Of a DNA stretch of 7,818 bases, positions 1-6,131 are shown piece by piece. Origin of the DNA: Methanomassiliicoccaceae archaeon (GTDB lineage Archaea; Thermoplasmatota; Thermoplasmata; Methanomassiliicoccales; Methanomethylophilaceae). The stretch covers positions 1 through 7,818 of the forward strand of contig JAIRJQ010000114.1 of NCBI GenBank assembly GCA_031260545.1, read 5' to 3'. The notes under the pieces are model-generated. The model saw only the letters and a program-made list of their open reading frames with translations. It did not search any database and had not been told where the DNA came from. Position numbers and translations under genes: made by a program. Numbering within the stretch: the stretch's first letter is position 1; every line of letters begins with the position of its first letter.

Positions 1-116
1 TTCATTATTCCGGGATTTGCGTTCTTCATCACCGCGTAAATATCAGCACCGGAACGCCAGAACGCCTCCACTGCCGCATGTTCGCGTCCGCCGCCGCCAA
101 CAGTCAATACTTTCAT
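1..116 (-). CDS. purD: Phosphoribosylamine-glycine ligase (GAR synthetase), N-terminal fragment
   Basis: Only the first 38 codons are in the window; the gene runs off the left edge. The visible protein starts MKVLTVGGGGREHAAVEAF and continues to VMKNANPGI near residue 37. The glycine-rich GGGGREHA segment followed by a strand and the NPGI turn is the N-terminal signature of PurD. PurD is the ATP-grasp enzyme that joins phosphoribosylamine and glycine to make glycinamide ribonucleotide, the second step of purine synthesis in the cytosol. The ATG is preceded by GGTGAT with about 3 nt spacing, a good archaeal ribosome-binding site. The gene lies 22 nt downstream of hypB on the same strand, so the two are probably co-transcribed. 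No functional link with hydrogenase maturation is known to me. The catalytic ATP-grasp region cannot be seen. Confidence 0.88.
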   Translation of the reverse strand, partial: MKVLTVGGGGREHAAVEAFWRSGADIYAVMKNANPGIM

Positions 117-138
117 GACATCACCATTAACAACACTT
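117..138 (-). promoter_or_regulatory. purD ribosome-binding site in the hypB-purD gap
   Basis: On the minus strand the 22-nt spacer contains GGTGAT a few bases before the purD ATG. This matches the GGTGA part of the archaeal Shine-Dalgarno sequence. No TATA-like box fits in the gap, so purD probably depends on the hypB transcript. Confidence 0.6.
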
Positions 139-771
139 TCAAACAAGTTTCAATGCGCTGATGATCTCATCGACGCCCTTGTCCTTCTTCACGCTGCATT
201 CCATCATCTTCAGCACACCGCCGGTGAGCCTTGAATAATCATTTTTTACTACGTTTATGTCAACGTCCACGTATTCGGCAATATCCGCCTTGTTTATCAC
301 TGCGATATCTGAATGTAAGAATATGTCAGGATGTTTTCTGACCATATCATCGCCTTCCGTGGTCGATATAACGACCATCCTGAGGTCCGCACCCAGCGGA
401 AAATCAGCGGGACACACAAGATTGCCGACGTTCTCTATGAAAAGAACATCGATCGCGTGAAGATCCATCTTCTTCAGCACCTTTTTGACCATGTTCGCAT
501 CAAGGTGACACTCATGGCCGGTGTTGCAGTTCATCACCGTGATGCCGCCCGCCCTCATCCTTTTGAAATCATCGTCACCGGTGACATCACCGGCTATCGC
601 TCCTACGCGCAGACCTTTCTTTGAAAGTTTTTCAGCCATCTTGATGATCAAGGATGTCTTTCCGGAACCGATGGAGCCCATGATGTCCACCGACCTGATA
701 TTGTGTTCTTTAAGCAGCTGATGATTAGCATGCGCGATCTTTGTGTTCTCTTTGAGAACATCGTACTCCAT
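139..771 (-). CDS. hypB: Hydrogenase/urease nickel-insertion GTPase HypB
   Basis: This is a SIMIBI-class GTPase that works with HypA to deliver nickel to [NiFe]-hydrogenase (or urease) apoenzymes in the cytosol. With the start at 771 it has 210 residues, close to other archaeal HypB proteins. It shows a P-loop GSIGSGKT (32-39), IAGDVTGDDD (59-68), the metal-site pair C88-H89 in GHECHLDA, the second metal-site cysteine C120 in ENVGNLVCP (113-121), and the NKAD guanine-specificity motif (160-163). The N-terminal Cys-rich nickel motif and the His-rich stretch of many bacterial HypB proteins are absent, as expected for archaea. An upstream in-frame ATG at 858 would add 29 residues (MQCTYKIWYG...) that look nothing like HypB and would overlap the gatD promoter, so I reject it. 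The start at 771 is preceded by a weak purine-rich GAGATAGGA. No hypA is visible in the window. It likely heads an operon with purD. Confidence 0.95.
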   Translation of the reverse strand: MEYDVLKENTKIAHANHQLLKEHNIRSVDIMGSIGSGKTSLIIKMAEKLSKKGLRVGAIAGDVTGDDDFKRMRAGGITVMNCNTGHECHLDANMVKKVLKKMDLHAIDVLFIENVGNLVCPADFPLGADLRMVVISTTEGDDMVRKHPDIFLHSDIAVINKADIAEYVDVDINVVKNDYSRLTGGVLKMMECSVKKDKGVDEIISALKLV

Positions 772-787
772 TCCTATCTCTGTGATA

Positions 788-806
788 TTGTGCACAGTAT
801 GTACAA
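788..806. promoter_or_regulatory. 19-bp imperfect palindrome, candidate operator
   Basis: The sequence TTGTGCACAGTATGTACAA is an imperfect inverted repeat centred on position 797. Seven of nine base pairs are symmetric, with TTGT/ACAA outer arms. It lies 17 nt upstream of the hypB start and about 25 bp downstream of a weak minus-strand TATA-like TTATTA (818-823), so it would sit over the hypB transcription start. That is where an archaeal repressor would block transcription. The cognate regulator is unknown; a metal-responsive factor is only a guess from hypB's role. Confidence 0.4.
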
Positions 807-817
807 CATGAAGAATG

Positions 818-823
818 TAATAA
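818..823 (-). promoter_or_regulatory. Possible weak TATA box for hypB
   Basis: On the minus strand this reads TTATTA, 47-52 nt upstream of the hypB ATG. A start about 25 nt downstream would fall near 795, giving a short leader of roughly 25 nt. The match to an archaeal TATA box is poor. The stronger AT-rich block at 835-847, read on the minus strand as ATATAAAATATGG, is an alternative and would give a leader of about 45 nt. Confidence 0.3.
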
Positions 824-840
824 CAGTTGCCGTACCATAT

Positions 841-848
841 TTTATATG
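841..848 (+). promoter_or_regulatory. TATA box of the gatDE operon
   Basis: TTTATATG is a near-consensus archaeal TATA box, preceded by the AT-rich CCATAT. Transcription would start about 25 nt downstream, near 868-872, leaving a leader of roughly 30 nt before the gatD ATG at 900. This placement rules out the in-frame ATG at 846, which lies inside the box. Confidence 0.65.
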
Positions 849-899
849 TGCACTGCAAAGAGAAATAAACAAAGAGGGATTAACATAAAAAGTGAGAAC

Positions 900-2201
900 A
901 TGAGATACTCCGACGAACTATCAAAGATGCTCAGATCGGCCGGTGCGAATGAGGGTTGTCTGATATCGTTAACTGTCGACGGCAAGGAGTACAAGGGCAT
1001 ACTTATGCCGCACAAGGACTCCTGTGATCCCGATGTCGCCGTCATAAAAATGAAGAACGGATATTACGCAGGCCTGAGGATCAACAGCGGATCATCAATA
1101 AAAGTGCTGGAGCAGCCTAACGTAAAGGTCACGGAGAGAAAGGAGCGCACCGTCAAGAAAGGACTGCCCAACCTGGTGCTTATAGCCACGGGAGGAACAA
1201 TAAGTTCACGCGCCGATGCAAAGACGGGGGCGGCGGCGCCGGGACTGGCCGCAGAGGGGTTATTGGACCTGGTGCCGGAGGTCTTTGATATCGCCAACAT
1301 AAGGACCAGAGATATCGTTTCCGTTTTCTCAGAGAACATCACCGTAGAGCATTGGCAGGAGATGGCCAAGGTCGCCGAGGAAGAATTGAATAACGGGGCG
1401 GACGGCATAATAATATCTCACGGAACGGACACGATGGGTTACACCGCTGCAGCGTTATCATTCATGCTCAGGGAGATAAGCGGCCCCGTCGTGCTAGTAG
1501 GGGCTCAGAGATCCACGGACAGGCCGTCATCGGACGCATTCGGCAATCTTCTCGCGTCCGTCAGATTCTGCGGATCGTCCAAAGCATCGGGTGTTTATGT
1601 GATAATGCATGATACGATGAATGACGGTTCTTATGCTGTACACAGGGGAACACGCGTCAGAAAGATGCACACATCCAGGAGAGATGCGTTCCGCAGTGTG
1701 AACGCAATGCCGGTGGCGCATATGGGCGATGATGGAAAATTAACATTCACGGACGATGTGCCAGCAGCATCAAAGAAAACAACGCTGCAAAAGAAAATGG
1801 AGAAGAACGTAACTCTTTTACAATTCTATCCGGGTATGGACCCGGCGCTGTTCAAAGATGTCGTCATGAATTCCAAAGGCATCGTGATAGCGGGTTCCGG
1901 GCTCGGTCATGTGAGCGACGCAATGGCAAAACTGCTCAAGGAGGCCGCGGACAATGGTACCGTCGTTGTAATGACGTCGCAGTGCATCAACGGACCGACA
2001 GGAATGAACGTTTACGATACAGGAAGAGAATTACAGAGGATCGGCGTGATACCGGTGATGGATATGTTACCGGAAACAGCATATGTAAAACTCATGTGGG
2101 CGCTTGCGAACTCAAAGGACGCGGATGATACGAAGCGCATAATGAGAACAACGCTCTCATACGAAATGAGTGACAGGAGGACCGCCGATGTCGTCTGGTG
2201 A
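900..2201 (+). CDS. gatD: Glu-tRNA(Gln) amidotransferase subunit D (asparaginase-like)
   Basis: GatD releases ammonia from glutamine or asparagine and channels it to GatE, which uses it to convert Glu-tRNA(Gln) to Gln-tRNA(Gln) in archaea. The protein has 433 residues from the ATG at 900, close to the usual length of about 435. Residues 18-70 form the small N-terminal beta domain typical of GatD but not of free asparaginases. The type I asparaginase fold follows, with ATGGTIS (96-102, catalytic T100), SHGTDTMGYTAA (173-184, T176 and D177) and K255 in RVRKMH. This is the complete catalytic set known for the family. VGAQRSTDRPSSDAFGN (200-216) and SQCINGP near residue 375 are also conserved. 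The start is chosen over an ATG at 846, because that one overlaps the TATA box; GTGAG lies 3 nt before the ATG at 900. The end overlaps gatE by 14 nt. Confidence 0.96.
   Translation: MRYSDELSKMLRSAGANEGCLISLTVDGKEYKGILMPHKDSCDPDVAVIKMKNGYYAGLRINSGSSIKVLEQPNVKVTERKERTVKKGLPNLVLIATGGTISSRADAKTGAAAPGLAAEGLLDLVPEVFDIANIRTRDIVSVFSENITVEHWQEMAKVAEEELNNGADGIIISHGTDTMGYTAAALSFMLREISGPVVLVGAQRSTDRPSSDAFGNLLASVRFCGSSKASGVYVIMHDTMNDGSYAVHRGTRVRKMHTSRRDAFRSVNAMPVAHMGDDGKLTFTDDVPAASKKTTLQKKMEKNVTLLQFYPGMDPALFKDVVMNSKGIVIAGSGLGHVSDAMAKLLKEAADNGTVVVMTSQCINGPTGMNVYDTGRELQRIGVIPVMDMLPETAYVKLMWALANSKDADDTKRIMRTTLSYEMSDRRTADVVW
2176..2180 (+). promoter_or_regulatory. Shine-Dalgarno site that fixes the gatE start
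   Basis: GGAGG lies 7 nt before the ATG at 2188, inside the 3' end of gatD. It supports that start over the in-frame GTG at 2170, which lies upstream of the site and would add six residues. The arrangement implies translational coupling of the two subunits. Confidence 0.8.
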
Positions 2202-4050
2202 CCGGTTCATTTGCGGTATCGAGATACACCAGCAGCTGAACACCAAGAAACTATTCTGTTCCTGCGACAGCGAATTATCTGAAGAGAACGCATCCTCGTT
2301 CTTCAGAAGACTGAGGCCGATAGCCGGCGAGTCAGGGATAATGGACAGAGCGGCCCTCGCGGAATCCAAGAAACGAAAAGGGTTCAGATATCAAACACCG
2401 CCGAAGGTAAGCTGTTTGATAGATCTGGACGAAGAACCGCCTAATGGTGTGAACGAGGACGCACTCGATATCGTGCTGACATTTGCCGCGATGGTGAACG
2501 CAAAGATCATTGATGAAATTTATTTCATGAGGAAGATAGTCGTCGACGGGTCCGGCCCCGGAGGATACCAAAGGACGGCGATGGTTGCCGTTGACGGTCA
2601 CATAGACGTGAACGGAAAGAGGATCAAGATCGAAACCGTATGTTTGGAAGAAGATTCCTCAAGGAAGGTGGAGGAGAAGGACGGCGAAGTAACGTACCGT
2701 CTGGACCGTCTGAGCATACCGCTGATAGAGATAGCAACCGGCCCGGACATAAGAACTCCAGAAGAAGCGATGGAGGTCGCGTTACGCATCGGAACGATAC
2801 TCAGGGCAACGAAAAGAGTGAAACGCGGGATAGGAACGATACGCGAGGACATAAACGTCTCGATACCGGGAAACTGCCGTACGGAGATCAAAGGCGCCCA
2901 GGAATTAAGATTACTGCCGACGTACGTTGAGAATGAGGTGCAAAGGCACACGATGCTGCTGGAGATCAAAAGAATACTGGGAACGCGCGACGTTTCCATA
3001 TGCGACGAAATGATCGACGTCACCGATATATTCAAAGAATGCACATCAAAAGTGATCAAAGGCGCCCTTTCCGATAAGGGAAAGGTGTTAGCGGTGAAAC
3101 TGCACGGTTTCGCGGGCCTCCTGAACGGGGACGACGGCAAGCTGCGCCTCGGAGCGGAGATGGCCCAGCGCGCCCGCACCAAAGGCGTGAAAGGGATATT
3201 CCATTCCGACGAGTTACCGGCGTACGGCATAGACAAGGAGTTCGTGGACCGCGTCAGGGAAAAGCTGAACGTTCTCGGAAAATATGACGCATTCGTCCTT
3301 TGCGCTGAAAAGGAGGGGAAAGCGAAAGCGGCCCTCGAGGCGGTCATAGAAAGGGCGAAGGAATCGCTGATAGGCGTCCCGGAAGAAACACGCGACCCGC
3401 AGCCGGACGGTACGTCGCGATATATGAGGCCTCTTCCCGGAGCGGCCAGGATGTATCCCGAGACGGATGTGCTGCCGATCGTGATAACAAAGGAAAAGAT
3501 GAAACAGATATATGACAACCTGCCGGAACTTCCGGAGAAGATAGAGAAGAGGCTTGTCACAAACTACGGACTGAACGAGCAGCAGGCGCGGCAGATAGTA
3601 CGTGAAGGAAATGAGGATATATTCTGCAGGATAGCCAAGGATAAGGAAATGATATCCGTGGCCGCCACAACATTTTTGAATATATTCGCAGAGATGGAGA
3701 GAGAGGGAACGGACGTTGCCGCGATCCCGGAAAATACTATACTGGCTATATTCAAATCCCTGAAAGAGGGAAAGTTCGCCAAGGAGGCGCTGCCGTCACT
3801 TTTCAGGGAGACAGCAAAAGGTACGCCCGTGAACGACGCGATATCTAAGCTCGGTCTGAGCACAATGAGCGAAAGCGAAGCGTCGAAGATAATAGCGAAG
3901 ATCGTCAAAGAACGCGAAGCATTCGTCAAAGAGAAAGGGGCGGCATCCGCCGGCCCCCTGATGGGGCCTGTGATGGAGGCGCTCCGCGGCAAACTCGACG
4001 GAAAGAAGATGAACGATCTGTTGATGGAAGAGATAAAGAAGGTCCTTTAG
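2188..4050 (+). CDS. gatE: Glu-tRNA(Gln) amidotransferase subunit E (GatB-like kinase/transamidase)
   Basis: GatE binds Glu-tRNA(Gln), phosphorylates the glutamyl group with ATP and aminates it with ammonia from GatD. The 620-residue length is typical. The GatB-type cradle shows GIEIHQQLNTKKLFCSC (10-26), RKIVVDGSGPGGYQRT (115-130), LEEDSS (153-158), IPLIEIATGPD (177-187), REDINVSI (219-226) and TEIKGAQELRL (232-242). H14, the glutamates at 154-155 and E181 fall where the family's metal-binding active site lies. Residues about 295-400 form the AspRS-like GAD insertion that separates GatE from bacterial GatB. RYMRPLPGAARMYPETDV (411-428) follows, then a helical tRNA-binding tail with the GatB/YqeY signature GPLMGPVMEALRGKLDG (589-605). 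The gene ends with TAG, the only amber stop in the window, and overlaps the convergent methyltransferase gene by 4 nt. Confidence 0.97.
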   Translation: MSSGDRFICGIEIHQQLNTKKLFCSCDSELSEENASSFFRRLRPIAGESGIMDRAALAESKKRKGFRYQTPPKVSCLIDLDEEPPNGVNEDALDIVLTFAAMVNAKIIDEIYFMRKIVVDGSGPGGYQRTAMVAVDGHIDVNGKRIKIETVCLEEDSSRKVEEKDGEVTYRLDRLSIPLIEIATGPDIRTPEEAMEVALRIGTILRATKRVKRGIGTIREDINVSIPGNCRTEIKGAQELRLLPTYVENEVQRHTMLLEIKRILGTRDVSICDEMIDVTDIFKECTSKVIKGALSDKGKVLAVKLHGFAGLLNGDDGKLRLGAEMAQRARTKGVKGIFHSDELPAYGIDKEFVDRVREKLNVLGKYDAFVLCAEKEGKAKAALEAVIERAKESLIGVPEETRDPQPDGTSRYMRPLPGAARMYPETDVLPIVITKEKMKQIYDNLPELPEKIEKRLVTNYGLNEQQARQIVREGNEDIFCRIAKDKEMISVAATTFLNIFAEMEREGTDVAAIPENTILAIFKSLKEGKFAKEALPSLFRETAKGTPVNDAISKLGLSTMSESEASKIIAKIVKEREAFVKEKGAASAGPLMGPVMEALRGKLDGKKMNDLLMEEIKKVL

Positions 4051-4613
4051 AGGCGTATCTCCAGAACTTTCAGCAATTCGAAGAATAGCTTCCTCTCACC
4101 TATCACGGTAACGTCGTACCCGTCAAGCACCTCATCCAGGCGCTGCTGGTCCATTAACGACGAAGTGACGATAACGAATCTCCCTCTCGGGAAAAGATGA
4201 CCTTCGACCTCATTCAGAAGTTTCGGCAACGGACCGATGCCGTCGTCGCCGCCGGACCATGCCTTTTCCAATGTTCCGGTATCATTCACGGGAAGATACG
4301 GAAGATTGAATACGATCGTGTCGTAATGGGAATCAATGTCCTCATAAAGGTCCGAAAGGCGGACGTCCATGTACGCACCGTTCGCCGCCGCATTCTTCCT
4401 TGTAAGTTCGACCGCCGCCGCGTTGATGTCCACCGCGGTAACGTCGGCACCGTTCTTGGCGCAATGTATCGCAACGACCCCGCTGCCGCATCCTATCTCA
4501 AGTACGCGTTCCCCGTCCCTTATTTCTAAAGATTCGATGAGGAGTATGCTGTCATCGCCCGGTGAGTAGACGTCCTCGCGCTCCTCTATCCGTATTCCGG
4601 GATCATACAACAT
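4047..4613 (-). CDS. HemK/Mtq2-family class I methyltransferase (probable release-factor glutamine methyltransferase)
   Basis: This is a 188-residue SAM-dependent methyltransferase of the short archaeal and eukaryotic HemK2/Mtq2 type. Family members methylate the GGQ glutamine of release factor aRF1/eRF1; that role is inferred here. The order is: entry segment YDPGIRIEEREDVYSPGDDS (3-22), which matches the substrate-side 'VYxPxDDS' region; SAM motif I LEIGCGSG (38-45); acidic motif VDIN (61-64, D62 for ribose); catalytic-type motif NLPY (103-106) where most relatives have NPPY; and WSGGDDGIGPL (119-129). The start at 4613 is preferred over the in-frame GTG at 4634. The shared TATA box at 4638-4647 would place transcription near 4617, downstream of that GTG, and GGTGG lies just before the ATG. 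Its stop overlaps the gatE stop tail to tail. Confidence 0.85.
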   Translation of the reverse strand: MLYDPGIRIEEREDVYSPGDDSILLIESLEIRDGERVLEIGCGSGVVAIHCAKNGADVTAVDINAAAVELTRKNAAANGAYMDVRLSDLYEDIDSHYDTIVFNLPYLPVNDTGTLEKAWSGGDDGIGPLPKLLNEVEGHLFPRGRFVIVTSSLMDQQRLDEVLDGYDVTVIGERKLFFELLKVLEIRL

Positions 4614-4637
4614 ATCCCCACCATCACAATCCACGCC

Positions 4638-4647
4638 TTAAATATTT
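4638..4647. promoter_or_regulatory. Shared TATA-like box of the divergent methyltransferase and rhomboid genes
   Basis: TTAAATATTT is close to self-complementary and sits between two divergent starts: 4613 on the minus strand and 4666 on the plus strand. A transcription start about 25 bp to either side would fall near 4617 and 4667. Both transcripts would therefore be leaderless or nearly so, a common arrangement in archaea. Only 52 nt separate the two genes, so no other box has room. Confidence 0.55.
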
Positions 4648-4665
4648 GCAGAACATCCCCGTGAT

Positions 4666-5550
4666 ATGGAGGAGGCATCATGGGTAGTGATAGCGGTGAT
4701 AGCGGCAACGCTCATGGTGCTGGCATGGCGCAGGAGCAACCCGACGGCCGTTCTTCTGGTGTCGAACATATCGATATTCGCGGTCACGATGATCGCATTC
4801 AATGACTCTTATAATTTCACGGCGTTCGATCTCGGTTTCAAGACACCGTACTTCTTCGAAGGTAAAGAATTATGGACGCTCATAACATCGTTGTTCCTGC
4901 ACTCTGATTTCACGCACCTCGTGTTCAATATGCTTTATCTGATACTCATCGGTTTTGCGCTGGGATCCCGCATGGGCAGATGGCGGTTCCTGGCAGTTTA
5001 TTTCATCGGCGGAGCATTGGGGAACATTGCGTTCGCGGTGACCGAGTGGAATGCGGATATATTTTATGTGCTCATAGGTTCGTCGGGCGCAATATCAGCA
5101 CTCATGGGTGCGATGATAATGCTCTATCCGAGAGAGAAGATAGTATTCCCGTTGGGCCCGATAATAACGAACCGGTTCAGCGTGTGGCTTCCGATAATGG
5201 TATGGTTCGTTCTGCAGTTCTTCCTGTTCTTCGCGGACAGTGCTTCCCCTGTCGCATACGCCGCCCATCTCGGAGGATTTGCGGCGGGAGCCGGATTAGC
5301 GTGGCTTATACGGCCGAGAAGGGCCAAGGACGAAGAGGACAGGCGCAGGGCCGACATATCGCCGCTGAAAGCATTGTGCACTGAACCTTACCTCAAAGAG
5401 ATGTACGATTATGCGGAGAACGCCAGAGAGGATGAAACAAGAGCGATGTGGGTCGAGAGGATACTGCTGCACGTCAAATGTCCGGTATGCGAATCAGGGA
5501 TCGCAGCAAAAGGAAAAGGATTCGAATGCAGGAACGGCCACAAGATATGA
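4666..5550 (+). CDS. Rhomboid-family intramembrane serine protease with C-terminal zinc-knuckle tail
   Basis: Rhomboids cleave transmembrane segments of other proteins inside the membrane; the substrate here is unknown. The protein has 294 residues. Hydrophobic segments lie at about 6-21, 28-46, 70-100, 107-126, 132-154, 172-190 and 196-215. Rhomboid landmarks are HLVFN (84-88, the HxxxN of the oxyanion region), GSSGAISALMG (138-148, nucleophile S140 in GxSG) and AAHLGGFAAG (199-208, catalytic H201), so it should be active. After a basic boundary (RPRRAKDEEDRRR, 216-228), a soluble tail of about 75 residues ends with C272-x2-C275 and C288-x3-H292, a probable zinc site. Translation starts almost at the predicted transcription start (leaderless). 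It is the first of three genes joined by ATGA overlaps. The start region contains a duplicated 9-bp unit. Confidence 0.9.
   Translation: MEEASWVVIAVIAATLMVLAWRRSNPTAVLLVSNISIFAVTMIAFNDSYNFTAFDLGFKTPYFFEGKELWTLITSLFLHSDFTHLVFNMLYLILIGFALGSRMGRWRFLAVYFIGGALGNIAFAVTEWNADIFYVLIGSSGAISALMGAMIMLYPREKIVFPLGPIITNRFSVWLPIMVWFVLQFFLFFADSASPVAYAAHLGGFAAGAGLAWLIRPRRAKDEEDRRRADISPLKALCTEPYLKEMYDYAENAREDETRAMWVERILLHVKCPVCESGIAAKGKGFECRNGHKI
4687..4704 (+). repeat. Two tandem copies of a 9-bp unit inside the rhomboid gene
   Basis: GTGATAGCG occurs twice in direct succession and encodes VIAVIA in the first hydrophobic segment. It is in frame and two copies only, so gain or loss would change the helix by three residues. 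It is probably incidental. Confidence 0.7.
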
Positions 5551-6131
5551 ACAGACTGGACATACTAGCCGTAGGCAATTTGATACGGAACGGTAACACA
5601 ATAGAGGAAGCACACTCGACATCAACGCTCATCCGTTCAGGCAATGTGAACATTGTCGTTGATACAAGCACAAAAGAGATGCTCCCTGCGATCAAAACGT
5701 CAGTAAGACAGGTCGGCGTGTTACCTAAGGATGTGAGCATCGTAGTTCTGACACACATGCACGACGACCATTGCGGGAACAACGACCTTTTCGGAAAGGC
5801 GAAGTTCTACGTACGCAAAGAAGAATGTCCGGAAGAAAAAAGTTTCATCCAGGTGTCCGGGAACACAGAGATAGCACCCGGTGTCAGGCTTGTTCACACT
5901 CCCGGCCATACAGAAGGGTCGATGAGCGTGTTCGTTGAAAGCGAAAGAAGGTATGCGATAGCAGGGGACGCGATACCGTTGGAGGACAATTACAGAAAAA
6001 TGGTACCTCCCGGCATCAACTATGACGTAACGATAGCAATGGAAAGTATTAAATCCATAACAGACTACGCTGATGTTATAGTTCCTGGACATGGTTTTCC
6101 GTTTCTCAGGGACGCGAGGAAAGAGAGATGA
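5547..6131 (+). CDS. Metallo-beta-lactamase-fold hydrolase
   Basis: This is a 194-residue MBL-superfamily protein with the full dinuclear metal set: H70, H72, D74 and H75 in THMHDDH, H121 in HTPGHTEGS, D141 in AIAGD and H182 in VPGHG. It should be an active zinc hydrolase. The short single-domain form with the HTPGHTxGS and GHG spacing resembles glyoxalase II-like and general MBL hydrolases rather than RNase J or CPSF nucleases, which are far longer. The substrate cannot be named. The ATG at 5547 overlaps the rhomboid TGA (ATGA), and the protein starts directly with the first strand (MNRLDILAVG). A longer frame open from 5448 lies over the rhomboid's C-terminal tail and encodes an Arg-rich, non-MBL stretch, so I exclude it. 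It is coupled to the rhomboid gene upstream and the zinc-finger gene downstream. Confidence 0.9.
   Translation: MNRLDILAVGNLIRNGNTIEEAHSTSTLIRSGNVNIVVDTSTKEMLPAIKTSVRQVGVLPKDVSIVVLTHMHDDHCGNNDLFGKAKFYVRKEECPEEKSFIQVSGNTEIAPGVRLVHTPGHTEGSMSVFVESERRYAIAGDAIPLEDNYRKMVPPGINYDVTIAMESIKSITDYADVIVPGHGFPFLRDARKER

Noticed and set aside
772..858. N-terminal extension of HypB from an ATG at 858
   Set aside because: The added residues are unlike HypB and the extension would overlap the gatD TATA box and the intergenic palindrome.
846..899. Longer GatD from the ATG at 846
   Set aside because: The ATG lies inside the TATA box, upstream of the predicted transcription start, and the extra residues (MCTAKRNKQRG) are not part of GatD.
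1064..1408. A 114-codon minus-strand frame opposite gatD
   Set aside because: It lies opposite the conserved GatD active-site region and has low-complexity Ser/Ala/Thr composition.
2598..3560. A 320-codon open frame on the minus strand, antisense to gatE
   Set aside because: It is rich in Ser, Arg and Phe and shows no domain. It mirrors the GatE reading frame, whose motifs are unmistakable, so it is a shadow.
3564..3992. A 142-codon minus-strand frame opposite the 3' part of gatE
   Set aside because: Antisense shadow of the conserved GatE tail; no ribosome-binding site or recognisable motif.
4047..4053. A transcription terminator at the gatE end
   Set aside because: No T-rich tract or hairpin is seen, and the site is inside the convergent gene.
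5448..5546. Extended N-terminus of the MBL protein
   Set aside because: The region encodes the rhomboid zinc tail in another frame. The extension is Arg-rich without MBL features, and the ATGA overlap start is clearly better.
5721..6092. A 123-codon minus-strand frame opposite the MBL gene
   Set aside because: The MBL metal ligands lie on the plus strand across the same bases, and the minus frame has no motif or ribosome-binding site.
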